A DNA stretch of 64,000 nt from Parelaphostrongylus tenuis (taxonomy: Eukaryota; Nematoda; Chromadorea; Rhabditida; Metastrongylidae), in assembly GCA_019055375.1 (NCBI GenBank), contig JAHQIW010000802.1:118824-182823 (forward strand), given 5' to 3'. The notes beneath the pieces were generated by a model. That model saw only the letters and a list, made by a program, of their open reading frames with translations. It was not told the origin of the DNA and did not search any database. Below are positions 22,260 through 32,559 of the stretch, piece by piece (the first letter of the stretch is position 1; every line of letters begins with the position of its first letter). The position numbers and the translations under genes are program-made.

Positions 22260-22800
22260 ATGTATATATAAGATAAGATACTAGCAGTAAGTAAACAAAT
22301 AATTAATAAATGATAAGTAATCAGAGAAAAAAGTGATAGTGATCAAATAATAGTAAATAGTGGAATATTATGCAAATGTTTCCGTGTATTTAGCAATCTA
22401 ATAACGAAAATTTTTTCATTTAACAATTATGAGATCAAAAACCGTAGAAGCTGGAGATCAGGGCGTAGATCAAGGGGCGTGCCATTGCAGTAACCAGCAC
22501 AACAAAGTAAACGTTCAGGTAAGTAACTGACTGCACTTTTGCTATGTCGAGTTGCTTACGTGGTACTTGTAACACCCAGCGCTTGATTAGCACTGGAGCG
22601 CGATTTTATTGAAAAGCTCAACGATCAAGAGATCAATTGTAGATGATTTGAGACTGAGAGGATCTATGTAGAATTCCCCTTTCTACAAGCAACGTTGGCA
22701 ATCCGTCATCTAAAATGATATGACTAATAAGTCTGCAGTTGTTGGAAGTCCCTTGAACCCATCGTTGTTCCTTCTGTGCGAAATTATATCCTGGGATGGC
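22260..22800. other. AT-rich spacer, nothing recognised
   Basis: Stops in all frames, long A/T stretches, no motif. Confidence 0.5.
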
Positions 22801-22807
22801 GTAGAAA

Positions 22808-22975
22808 AGTGTGGTGTCAATACGGGCGTCGGTAGTGCAACGGTTCAACACGCGCGCCCGGATAGGGTGAAATCTGGGTTCGAATCCCAACTGACGCAAA
22901 AGTTTTTGCACACCACTCTACATCTTTGGGTATATTATAACATCATACCACCGCTGAAGGTGGTCAAAAAAAAAG
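22808..22975 (+). repeat. tRNA-derived SINE-like family T2 copy with intact pol III boxes
   Basis: The head has a perfect A-box (TAGTGCAACGG) and a perfect B-box (GGTTCGAATCC). A 7-bp acceptor-like stem pairs GCGTCGG with CTGACGC, one pair being a wobble. The tail follows: TTTTTGCACACCACTCTACA, a site ATACCACCGCTGAAGGTGG, then A-rich sequence. The anticodon arm does not form cleanly, so this is scored as a repeat rather than a tRNA gene. Confidence 0.65.
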
Positions 22976-23637
22976 AATTCTGGTTTATCCTGGGATGCTT
23001 TTGTATTCCCACTGTTTTTCAAAACCTCGCTTGAAATTAACACATCCTGACAGCATAATTCAACAGTCGAATATAAGATTTTTATAATCGAATACCAGCT
23101 CTGAGCAATCGACTTCAATCACTGCAGTGTCCTGTGGTCAAGTAACTGGACATGCAGTGATATATTATCCGTGGGTGAAGTGAATATTCATTTTACAAAC
23201 GGTGTAACATGTTTGTCGGCGACTCCTCTATGTAAAGGGGTTCGTACCGGAGAAAGATTGGCACAGACAAGGGGCATTGTGCAACTGACAGAGCTGCAAG
23301 GTCGAAACACGTGTGTATTGCAGTGTTGGAGTGCCCATAACAGACCTCGTGAAAAGCTTGATTTATGCTGTCAGGATGAATCTCCTCGGATAGTCTGGTA
23401 CGAAGTTAATATATACGCTGCCTTCTCTTAACTTACACTGTTGACGGATGAGTGTTCTCAAGCTATTTGTGAAAACGTTTCAATGTTTACTTTCTAACAG
23501 CTTTTCTACTGATACTGGTTTTTAATTTGACTGAAAATCGCGTATTTATCTTCGTTTTGCAAGAATCCCGACAAATAAAGGAGTTTGGAAATACTTTTCT
23601 TAATAAATTGCGCTCTCAGGGATACAATACACGTTAA

Positions 23638-23890
23638 GACGCGAGTGGCGCAGCGTTTAGAACTACCCTGAACACACACATGTGATTTTGGTTCGATCAC
23701 GCATTCTAGGCTCATCAAACCTTCCATTTCTTCGGTGTATGCGAATTGTTTCCAGACTTGTCTGGAAGAATACCGGCAGTGGCTTAATCGATAAGACACC
23801 GTGTCATTCTAAACGCCAGATATGCATTTAATCACGCTAATGAAGTCAAATGTGTGGTTTCATCTCTCGGAAGTCGATCAATGCTAAATT
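23638..23890 (+). repeat. tRNA-derived SINE-like family T1 copy
   Basis: Head GCGAGTGGCGCAGCGTTTAG, B-box-like TTGGTTCGATCACGCATTC, body CCAGACTTGTCTGGAAGAAT and tail with ATTTAATCACGCTAATGAAG. Confidence 0.6.
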
Positions 23891-23894
23891 TCAC

Positions 23895-26520
23895 TTACTG
23901 AACCAGCAACAAGAGTACACACATGGGCACAAAGGCTGCTGCCCATGAAGACGATGACCAGTGCTGAGTCAACGCTTCACCCCACATCACTCACATCGGT
24001 TTGCCTCGTCCATTGTAGCCGAGATAAAGAACTATGCTCTTATTGATGTTTCAAGATCGTATCAAATTGGCACGTTTTTCCTGTGAATAACAGTGCTTCT
24101 CCACTCGTTGTGAAGATGGGCCGTAAAGAAAACTCTTATCTATTATGGACACTTTTCTCTATATGGTTTCCCCTTGGACGCTTTCTTTCCCACTGTCAAT
24201 AGTGCTCGTCCTTTAAAATCAACATTTCCTGAAACGATCAAGCATATTTGATTTTTCTTACGTCAGAATCGCTCATATCAGGGGTACAGCTCGTCAATCA
24301 TTCATGCAATCTGACAGTTGTAGATATGTCGTTTCAATAATCTAAAATTCGAAAACCTGTATTTTGGAAAACCTAATCAACATTAGATGTGTTTTTAAAG
24401 GAAAACTACTCCTTCTAGAAATAGGTAGATAGGTCTCTTTAGTAATATCCTATTGAGAAAGCATATTCCAAAAAAAAAAAAAATCAACATAGTGAAGGTT
24501 TCCCGCTACTATGTAGGTGGATTTTAGAGCATCTGTAAATAAAGTCTGATTTTCAAGGATCATATCAACTATTCCGGGTTAAGGTTACGACTGAAATGCA
24601 TCGTAAGGATCGGCATCTACTCCAGTTGTCCAAAATGATTGATAAGCGGTCTCGTCATTTCTTCCCTTGATCTGTCGATTCCAAACTCTTAAAGCCACCT
24701 CTCTGAAGTTAATTAATGGTTAGACGAAAAATTCATTGAAGGGGATCGTCCTCAGATTTCGTCTTCAGCTTCCAAAACAAGAAGCGACTCGAAAAAGATC
24801 CAGAAGGCTGTGGTCCACATATACTTGTCTAATAAGCCTATTGAAGGTATACCGCTAAAATTCGCTTCAGGAAGCTTGTCCAGGCCATGTTGTTCTTTCG
24901 CTCATTGGTCGGCCTGTTGAAGTATACTCGTGATAAATAATGACAAATATCAACGCGACCGAGTTTTGGAACGGCTCAAATCAAGCACAAGGTGTATAAA
25001 GCATAGCATAAAAGCAATAGTATTTACGGGGCACGAAAATGTGAAGAATGAAAGTTTTCTATTTTCATGAGGATGACAACTTCACAATTCTTTGATATTT
25101 CGCTCTTCATACAGCTAGAATGGTATACCGCGCAGGAGTCAACAATTCCCCTCATTCGCAATTGCTTTCACGACCAAGGCAAACACAAGTGAAAAACTGC
25201 AGAGGGTTGACTCTGTCTTGTAAGGCGCGTCATTGGGACACCGATTCTAATAATGATCCACAATACTAGACATTTTAAACCATCTTCGGACGAGTTATAA
25301 GTTTCAACAATATCAGAATTATCATGCTAGGATAACTTTGTCTTACCACTGATACATGATCTGTCAGTGATTTCTTACGGTGTGAAAAAAAATGTTTTCT
25401 CCCTTCACTCGAGAAATCAAAATGTTTTCTTCGAAATTCTTTTTTTTTCGCGTAGATTCCTTTTTTTGAGTCAAAACGGCATTCAAAAACTGCATGTTTA
25501 GTAGTTGCTTTGTAATTTCACGTTGATTAGGTGATTTTTTATAGTAATTTGGATTTGACTGTGTTGGAAATCGTGAACTACGTCTAACCGCTTTCGCTCT
25601 TAAGCCTAACCTAGTAAGAAAATGATTTTTGGTACAATAAAGTACTTTGATTGAGAAATTCCCGTTTAGCATGGAACGGAGCATTTTCAATGTCAGAAAA
25701 ATTCAAATGAATGAAAGTTAGGAAGTTTGAATCTTGTGCATTATTAAAAAATGTAAACGACATAAGCGTTTGTCTGGAGATGAAATTCCTTGAGTGACGG
25801 CCATTTCGACTCTGAAACTGTGTCAGTGGGTTATTATGAATGAAGAATTTTGGGTAAGAACTCCTTAATAAGGTTTGATTCATTCATTATCTCATAATGA
25901 CCTTTGTCAACAATTTCTTTTGCCTGAGTTAGATGAGCTTCTTTTCATTATCTGTCTTGTTGGTTTTGTTAGGATGAAATGAGTTAAGAAGTGTCTTAAA
26001 AAACTCTTGAGATCTATCTAAACAATGCTGTTATTTGCCTAAGCGAATCAGTTTTTTTTTTTTTTTGAAGAAAAATATCTGGTTTCTAAGAAGAAGGAGA
26101 AGAAACAGAATCACTCAGAATGGTCAGCCGGCATAGTTCTTCAGAGAATAGAATCTCTGGTTTTTCAAATACGTATTCTCTCTCTTATTTACTGTGACGC
26201 TCATGAGCGAACTCGAGATTGATTCAGGTTTTATTTAGTATGCCACTGGCAAACGTTCCAGTGGTCTTGTCGCCCTCGGAGCCTGAAAGAGTCAGATGGA
26301 TAAGCATTCTGATCAGTCGGCAAATTCGTCACCTCAGCAGAAAAGACCTAATTCGAAAATGTTCAATAGTGCAAATGTTTGGCAGCTGTTTGTGACTCAT
26401 TTCCGATTGCTTTAGCTTGAAGTTTACATCGCACAATTAGATCTATTCATAAGAATTTAATGGAATCGCATAACATTAAAATTCATAAAAATCGACAATG
26501 ATCCTTTTTACTGGACGAAC
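23895..26520. other. Long spacer, nothing firmly recognised
   Basis: Minus frames of 108 and 90 codons (25364-25883) are Lys/Asn/Phe-rich and look like AT-biased chance frames. The 24580-24960 stretch has some protein-like segments on plus but no consistent frame. Confidence 0.4.
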
Positions 26521-26526
26521 TTGTTT

Positions 26527-26865
26527 CTAACAATCGTTTCCTGGACAATGCGCACAGATTGCTCTTGATGCTATATTGCAGAAATTTTGCGGAATGGAAC
26601 TGTCGTTTAAAGCCTGAGCCCTCTTGCCTAGCTCACCAACATCAACTAAAATCAAATCCAAGTGGAGTCGATCGTAGTTCACAAGACAATGTGTTACGCT
26701 ATTCCAAAAATGTTCGAGCTTTTTCTCACATTCGTTGTCAGAAATTTTGCAAAAACTTAGATGGTAAATGAGATTTTTTAAGTGCTTGTTGAATAGATCT
26801 AGGATGTCGTTTTGCCCTAAATGGTGAGCAGCATATTCACTTCTCTTTGCGGGTTTACCTGCCAT
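26527..26865 (-). CDS. Unrecognised 112-codon open frame
   Basis: Minus-strand frame with coding-like composition (segments KISDNECEKKLEHFW and LILVDVGELGKRAQ). A splice-acceptor-like ggcag sits at its 5' end, so it could be an exon beginning near 26863 rather than an ATG-initiated gene. It contains CAHCPGND near the end, but not enough for a zinc-finger call. No neighbouring exons were found. Chance or a decayed mobile element cannot be excluded. Confidence 0.22.
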   Translation of the reverse strand: MAGKPAKRSEYAAHHLGQNDILDLFNKHLKNLIYHLSFCKISDNECEKKLEHFWNSVTHCLVNYDRLHLDLILVDVGELGKRAQALNDSSIPQNFCNIASRAICAHCPGNDC

Positions 26866-26869
26866 AAAA

Positions 26870-27880
26870 TCACAATAGTGTTAGCAGCTTGTCTGCTCTA
26901 AAGTTATTTGATCCCGTCTCGCGAACTATTAAGACAAATTTAGATAGATACGTCCGTTTAGTTTTTGCTGGCAGAAATCCCTAACGTAAAAGAATGTTAC
27001 CCAAATGGAGATCATTTGCAAAACGAGAACCTCGCCATGATCCATGAATGACTTCAACAGTGACTAGATATTTAGAACGCCTTACTCAAACTATTTAGGA
27101 TTTCTAAAAGGAAATCACGCTTGATCATTATTTAGGCTTTCAATGAAATGAGAAGATAACAGAATACCTAGTTATCGCTGGAATGTTACACATAGGTTCA
27201 ATTGCTTCGGTGGATGATCATTGTATGCCAAAGAGGCGAGCAAAACTACTCGGACCATATGAGGACAAGTCATCTAAAAACCTTGGTATTATCTAAACTA
27301 GGAAAATAGATTCAATGATCCTAGATGGTATTTCCTAGAGATGTAGCGTACAAAACTGATATTGAACGGTGTGTAGAAGTGCATAAAAATTACTAATGAA
27401 CTGAAAAAACTTGAACGACACTGACATATATACGCGATTTGAAAGTGAGCGTGCAGCAAGTGCAGTGAGGTGCCAGTCACGAACAAATGATCAAGTGATG
27501 TTTTTAGTCATATTCGTACAAAAAGACGGAACACCATTATCCATTGTCCTCACTTGAACACTATGTAGATGTGCTTTTCATACCTACTTCATACTAATTT
27601 TATAAATTATAGAGTTCTATAATGGCAGTTGTTTAGAATTATCGTTATTTTGTTGCCAACTTTGACTGAGTATTCCTGACTGCCCAATCAAAGTACAGTA
27701 TCAGAAGTGGCTTAGGTTACATATCGCAGCTGGCCAAGCAACATACTGTCTCATCTGTGCGTGTAGACACGTGCACTATCTAAAAACTATAGAATTCCAT
27801 CAACTCGTATGGTTCTTTACGGTTATGAGGGAGCAAATTAATATTCGACCTCATTCGTTGTGCAAGGATTTTTCACAGAA
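26870..27880. other. Spacer, nothing recognised
   Basis: AT-rich, with no exon-like segment and no SINE-like head. Confidence 0.45.
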
Positions 27881-27884
27881 GTAT

Positions 27885-28560
27885 CAGCAATCATTCGAAA
27901 GCTTGAATCTCTAGCTAGAGTCTACTGAGCCTGTTTCCGAAAAGGCTCTTTTATAATGCTGTAATATTCAAAATAAAATCATGTTTTACATCGGCCGCGC
28001 AATTCAACTAATGCTTCGCTGAAAGCACGAAAAGGAACGTGTAAAGAAAGTCTTTTAGTAATGGAGTTGGACGTTTAATCTGGAGTTTCGAGAGACAGTT
28101 CCTAATTGATGAGCAAGAATAGCACTTTTCTATGACCCGCTGAAAGGCCACGCAATCGACCCGCGTGTTGGAGCGGCCACTTCTGCTCTGCGCCCCGCAT
28201 CTGCTCCCCTCCCCTCTGGAAAAGTCAAATTCTCCTTGCTCGCGTATGTATATTTGATCTTATTTTCTTTGGTGCACCGTATAAAAACGGTCTGCGCAGA
28301 AAATAAGCATAGCGCTAAAAATCTTCAATTCTCACGCTATCAAATTATTCCTAATGGTCTGAAAAAAGAGCTCTGTCCGTCGAAAAATGTGCTCATGCGA
28401 AACATAATTTTATTTTGAACTTTATGACACTGCAAAAAAGTCCTTCTACAAGTTGGCCACTTACGGCTTTAGCCAAAGATTCAGGCTTTTGAGTAATTAC
28501 TAACGCTCCCATCAAAGAAATCATGTACAGCTAATGAGGTTGACTATTCAGTTGTTTCCT
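27885..28560 (+). repeat. Dispersed repeat S, long copy 2
   Basis: Diverged copy of the 15.8-16.6 kb repeat, with matching blocks TAATGCTGTAATATTC, GTTTTACATCGGCCGCG, ACGGTCTGCGCAGAAAATA and CGCTATCAAATTATTCCTAA in the same order. Spacing between blocks is shorter in the middle. Confidence 0.55.
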
Positions 28561-28904
28561 TATAATCGAAAAGTACCACTCGTACCATTCTTAGAAAGAC
28601 AAAAGGGTCAGCCATTCTGTGTACCCGCTTACAATCCGACTTGACAACAGCATTTCGCCTTCCTCTTCTGACTTCAGGCATTGGTAGTATAAGTGTTTAG
28701 ATCAAAGCGAAACATTCGTATTCACTCAGTAAACTAAGCGTTGAAAATCCTCGCCATCATTCGAACCAGCCTTAACTTCATGTCTGCTTATCGCACCTCT
28801 CATCATAACAATTAAACATTCGCTCTTTTAAGGTAATCACATGTGTATAATATTTCGTTCCCGCTCCTCATCGATTTTTAACATCATGTTAGTATATAAT
28901 ATAG

Positions 28905-29155
28905 ACTCTTTAGTATGCTTCTTCGCAGTATTTTTTTCACCGTGCGGATCCCAGTACCTCTAGCAATCAATCGTAATTTCGTTTTCTCTTTAAAGATTCT
29001 AAAAAACTGGTTAAGTGTGTCTCCTTGCAATCTCAAGGACAGTCTGGCTGTGGAGTTCCATAGGGCGCTCGTAGTTGACTGCAGGAGTGTTGCTGGTGGG
29101 GTTGGGTTCCACGCGCGTCGCGGCAAGCATCATCACTCCGCCACGGCGCTCCATC
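28905..29155 (-). repeat. tRNA-derived SINE-like family T4 copy
   Basis: The minus strand shows GAGCGCCGTGGCGGAGTGAT head, GCGTGGAACCCAACCCC in place of the B-box, body GGAACTCCACAGCCAGACTG, and the 3' GGGATCCGCACGGTGAAAA block. Confidence 0.55.
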
Positions 29156-29536
29156 TATAACATAATTCTTATAAAACCACTACTTTCGTATAGTAAGTAG
29201 TTTCTTGTGGCTTAACCTAAGGTGTACGTTATGCCATCTCCAGTGCTTCAATAGTGGTGCCAACTATAGGTATCGTGCAGAAATTGTTTCACAAAGCTTT
29301 CCTTACTTCACTTATAAAGTTTCACTTAATTCACTCTTCTTACAACTTGAGCTTTTCATAAGCTTACACATAGCTTTTGTAATTCTGGCCTCTTACAACC
29401 TCTCTACTGCACCGCTACTGATGCATTCTGTCTCTTTCTTGTCGACCTTTAACGTAACGTAGCTTTCATTACTTGAGGTAATGTCGCATATTACCGTTGT
29501 ATTAATGTAATTATTAGTTATAAAGGTTTGATAGCG

Positions 29537-29790
29537 TGCTTGTGGTACAGTGATTAGACGTGCCCTGCAATACGCACTTGGTCGATGGATCGATCCCATG
29601 CCGAGGTCTCACAATGCTTTCCATCTCTTCAGGGTCGGTGAATCGGTACCAGAAATGTCTAAATAGATAGCAGTGCTGAATTTATACATTGGCGATTTTC
29701 CTCAAAGCATTCTAAAGGTCAGATATGTATTCAATCACATGCTCAATGTAGTTGGACGCATGGCGTATATTTCAGGTGTCAATCAGAGAC
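29537..29790 (+). repeat. tRNA-derived SINE-like family T1 copy
   Basis: Head GCTTGTGGTACAGTGATTAG, B-box-like GATGGATCGATCCCATGCCG, body GGGTCGGTGAATCGGTACCA and tail ATTCAATCACATGCTCAATG. Confidence 0.6.
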
Positions 29791-29840
29791 AAAAGTTTCA
29801 TTCTTTGACCTTCAAATGTTTGTTAACCAACGTTTGAGGT

Positions 29841-30212
29841 ATGCTGCGGCAAACACCAGCGAGAGACCAGCGTGGGAAAACTAACGGAAGTCAGCGAATG
29901 GATTTAGAGTTGACAGCCCATGATCAACCTATTCGAATTACCCGCTTCACTATTCAATTAGTGAACCCCGCATTTTGTGAACATCATCCATCCACTATGA
30001 GAAAATTCGACATTTTCCTTCCAGTAATTAGTGATCTACTTATTCCTTCTACAATTTTCAGTATTCAGCAGAGAACCTCTAACAGCACTAAGATCGTGTA
30101 CATATCTCAAATTGAGATAATTTCTGTGGTCGAATGTTGCCGAAATGATCAAAACTTGCCCTTCAACGTCTTTTTCAGTCTTATACCGTTCTTCATTCTA
30201 GAATCGTACTAA
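29841..30212 (+). CDS. Unrecognised 123-codon open frame
   Basis: An uninterrupted plus-strand frame with a polar N-terminal third and a C-terminal part rich in Ile, Ser and Phe. It has no recognisable motif or signal peptide and no adjoining exons. It follows directly after a tRNA-derived repeat copy and is probably repeat-derived or chance. Confidence 0.12.
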   Translation: MLRQTPARDQRGKTNGSQRMDLELTAHDQPIRITRFTIQLVNPAFCEHHPSTMRKFDIFLPVISDLLIPSTIFSIQQRTSNSTKIVYISQIEIISVVECCRNDQNLPFNVFFSLIPFFILESY

Positions 30213-30304
30213 TTCTCATACCTATTCAAGCTTCATGATAATTGATGAAACTATTTACAGAGAAACCTTTACTCTCACCCAAATCTTTTATTTACACTGA
30301 GTGC

Positions 30305-30640
30305 AGACATTAACCCGCGCAGATGGCGTGCATTCTCAAAGATATGCGAAATTCTACAGACCTTTTTCACTAAAGAAAACTTTTTCTCCAGACTCTTAAT
30401 AAACATTCAAAAGCTCAGGCCCCTGGGATTTAAATTTAACTCAAGTTTGAGTTCAAATTTTAATAATTTAAATGTAAAAAATTTCAGTATTGTGTAGGAT
30501 TTCTAAAAAGATCTGCATAGTCCGTTGTAGCAGCGGATTAAAGTTACATTTCACACTCGGTTTGCTCTGTTCGCTGGGATAGGGTCTATGAACGGCTTTT
30601 CGCTTGAGCTGTAAGAAACATTTGATAATGCAAATCTCGA
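30305..30640. repeat. Dispersed repeat P, copy 3
   Basis: Starts ATTAACCCGCGCAGATGGCGT and contains TTTTTCACTAAAGAAAAC and CGGTTTGCTCTGTTCGCTGG, matching the 14.0 kb copy block for block but diverged. Confidence 0.45.
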
Positions 30641-30939
30641 CGATTCTGAGACACGAATTGTTCCTTGAAAATTCCTATAACTGTTGATAAGAGTGAAAAG
30701 ATGTCCGCATTTCACACACAAAATCAGTAACTCGTCTTGTACGTTGTAGTGGCCTTTTTTAACTTCATAGCGATATGTATGGAAAGTAAAAGCTAGTACA
30801 TATGAAACGACAGAGCAAAGTACCTTCTACAACACTGGTGCGATAACCACAGAATTTCAATTGCAATTGAAAAAAATAACTAAATAGTTTACAAAAAATC
30901 GCTCCTGTTCGAGGTGGCGTCGAAATCGTCACGTGAATC

Positions 30940-31400
30940 CGATTTGAAAGCTAGCAATTTTCGTTTTTTATTCGCAAATTTCTTCTCCGCTTCAAGGAGC
31001 TTTTTAGAATCTTTTTGTTACACTGATATATCACGATCCTCTCTACATGCGCATATGCTCTTGGTGCGTACATCTTTGTACAGGAAACGTAATGTTCTTT
31101 TCGCTTTACGAAGACTTTTGAAAGTTGAACCCAGTTACAAAATAGTCAAAAAGTCTTTTTTCAATTATCGAATGAAAACCAAAACTCTCTTGAAAAGCAG
31201 CCATAAATCCTAACCGTGCAAAAAGTGAAAACTGAAGATGAAACTCTTTGTTAGAGCACACTGACTAGGCTTTTCCAGAATTGAAATATGGTCTTGAAAT
31301 GACCGAGATTTGAGCTACTGGATGATTATAGAAAGTCTCAAGAAAAAGTAAAAAAAGGCTTCGTCCCGAAGGGATTAGACAATTCCAGAGTCCATTATAG
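30940..31400 (+). repeat. Dispersed repeat S, weak partial copy
   Basis: Contains GAAACGTAATGTTCTTTTCG, TTTCAATTATCGAATGAAA and GAGATTTGAGCTACTGGATG, diverged versions of repeat S internal motifs. Confidence 0.3.
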
Positions 31401-31904
31401 TGGGCAATTTGAGTTCTCAAATTTATCAAATTTCTACCGTTACTACTCCTCGATTAACTTAATGTTGAGGAATGAAGATTAGTAGGTTTAAATCTCATAC
31501 GCATTGAATACGGTAGGCCTTATTAAATGAACCATTCATTTGTTTGAATAGCTAAAGAAGGACTTTGTAATGTGGTCATTGTTTCATAATTTAACATAAC
31601 ATGCATCGCAACTACAACGCAAATCGTTCGTTGAACTGAGCGCTCTAAGAGCTCTTTATGAGGATCATTTTACCACATCTTTCAAGGACCCTAGGAGTAA
31701 ACTCTGATCCAGTAACTTTCTGGCCGGTTTCTTTTTCGTCGAGTGACACCAGAAGTGCATACTTTGTGATGACATTTCCTATTGAACAGATACGCCGATT
31801 TTTTTGTAGAGAACTGGCGGACATAATTGAGAAATCAGGTTGTGTCGTTCAACTATTGAGCTGATACAAAAGTGATGAATATATCAGACCGTGAATATTT
31901 CAGT

Positions 31905-32540
31905 GATTATAACTAGGATTAAACGCATCTTTACCAGACAAATAGGAAGAAGCCATTACAACCAATATATTGACCAATGAAAAATAAGTTTGCTTATTCC
32001 TATCACCCAACAAATGGTGCACCGTTATTCGATAAGCGTTGAAAAGTATTTTCTGCTTCGTGCTGTTTGTAGAAAAGTTTTCGCTGCTAGAAGATATCGA
32101 GATGCTTGAGGAAGTGGTAGTCATATGGACGCGAGATCCGGCGAATGTGGAATATGAGGCGGAGCTTCGTAGCCGAATTTGTAACTTCTGAAGCGTTTAC
32201 TATGTGACGTATGGCTGCCGGCCGGTTAAAATCAAATTGCAATTACTTTTGCACCAACTTTTCTCACCTTTTCAACTTACCTAAATTGGCGAACGACCGT
32301 AGAATGGTCGACGTTGAGTTTTTCTGCAACATCTCTTGTAGTCTTGATCTCAGTTCCAATCATTGCTCTCAATCTGTCGTTGTCAACTTCCCATAGCCAG
32401 CCACTACGTTCCACGTCTATGAGGCTCCCGTTTCTTTTACAAAACTTCTGAAGCACTGCTGCACTCAACGTTCTTTTGCAGTTTCTGGGTCACTGCGTTG
32501 TTGATGTTACGAGTCGTCCCTGCTGCTTTACGACCCATTT
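31905..32540 (-). pseudogene. Mariner transposase relic with internal deletion
   Basis: On the minus strand the second helix-turn-helix region of a mariner transposase is clear (WEVDNDRLRAMI, then TTRDVAEKLNVDHSTVV, 32280-32430). Before it, a decayed linker resembles the WFQKF...SLEDEERSG motif (CKRNGSLIDVERSG). About 100 bp after the HTH the frame jumps to HIPHSPDLAS and DYHFLKHLD (around 32070-32145), then a degraded AENTFQ segment. The catalytic core between HTH and SPD is missing. This is a deleted, inactive copy of a different mariner lineage from the one at 20.1-20.8 kb. Confidence 0.75.
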
Positions 32541-32559
32541 TGAACTCACGGCCTGAAAT

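Noticed and set aside
22808..22899. Possible functional tRNA gene
   Set aside because: A/B boxes and an acceptor-like stem are present, but the anticodon arm does not fold normally, and the unit recurs with the same tail elsewhere, so it is a repeat.
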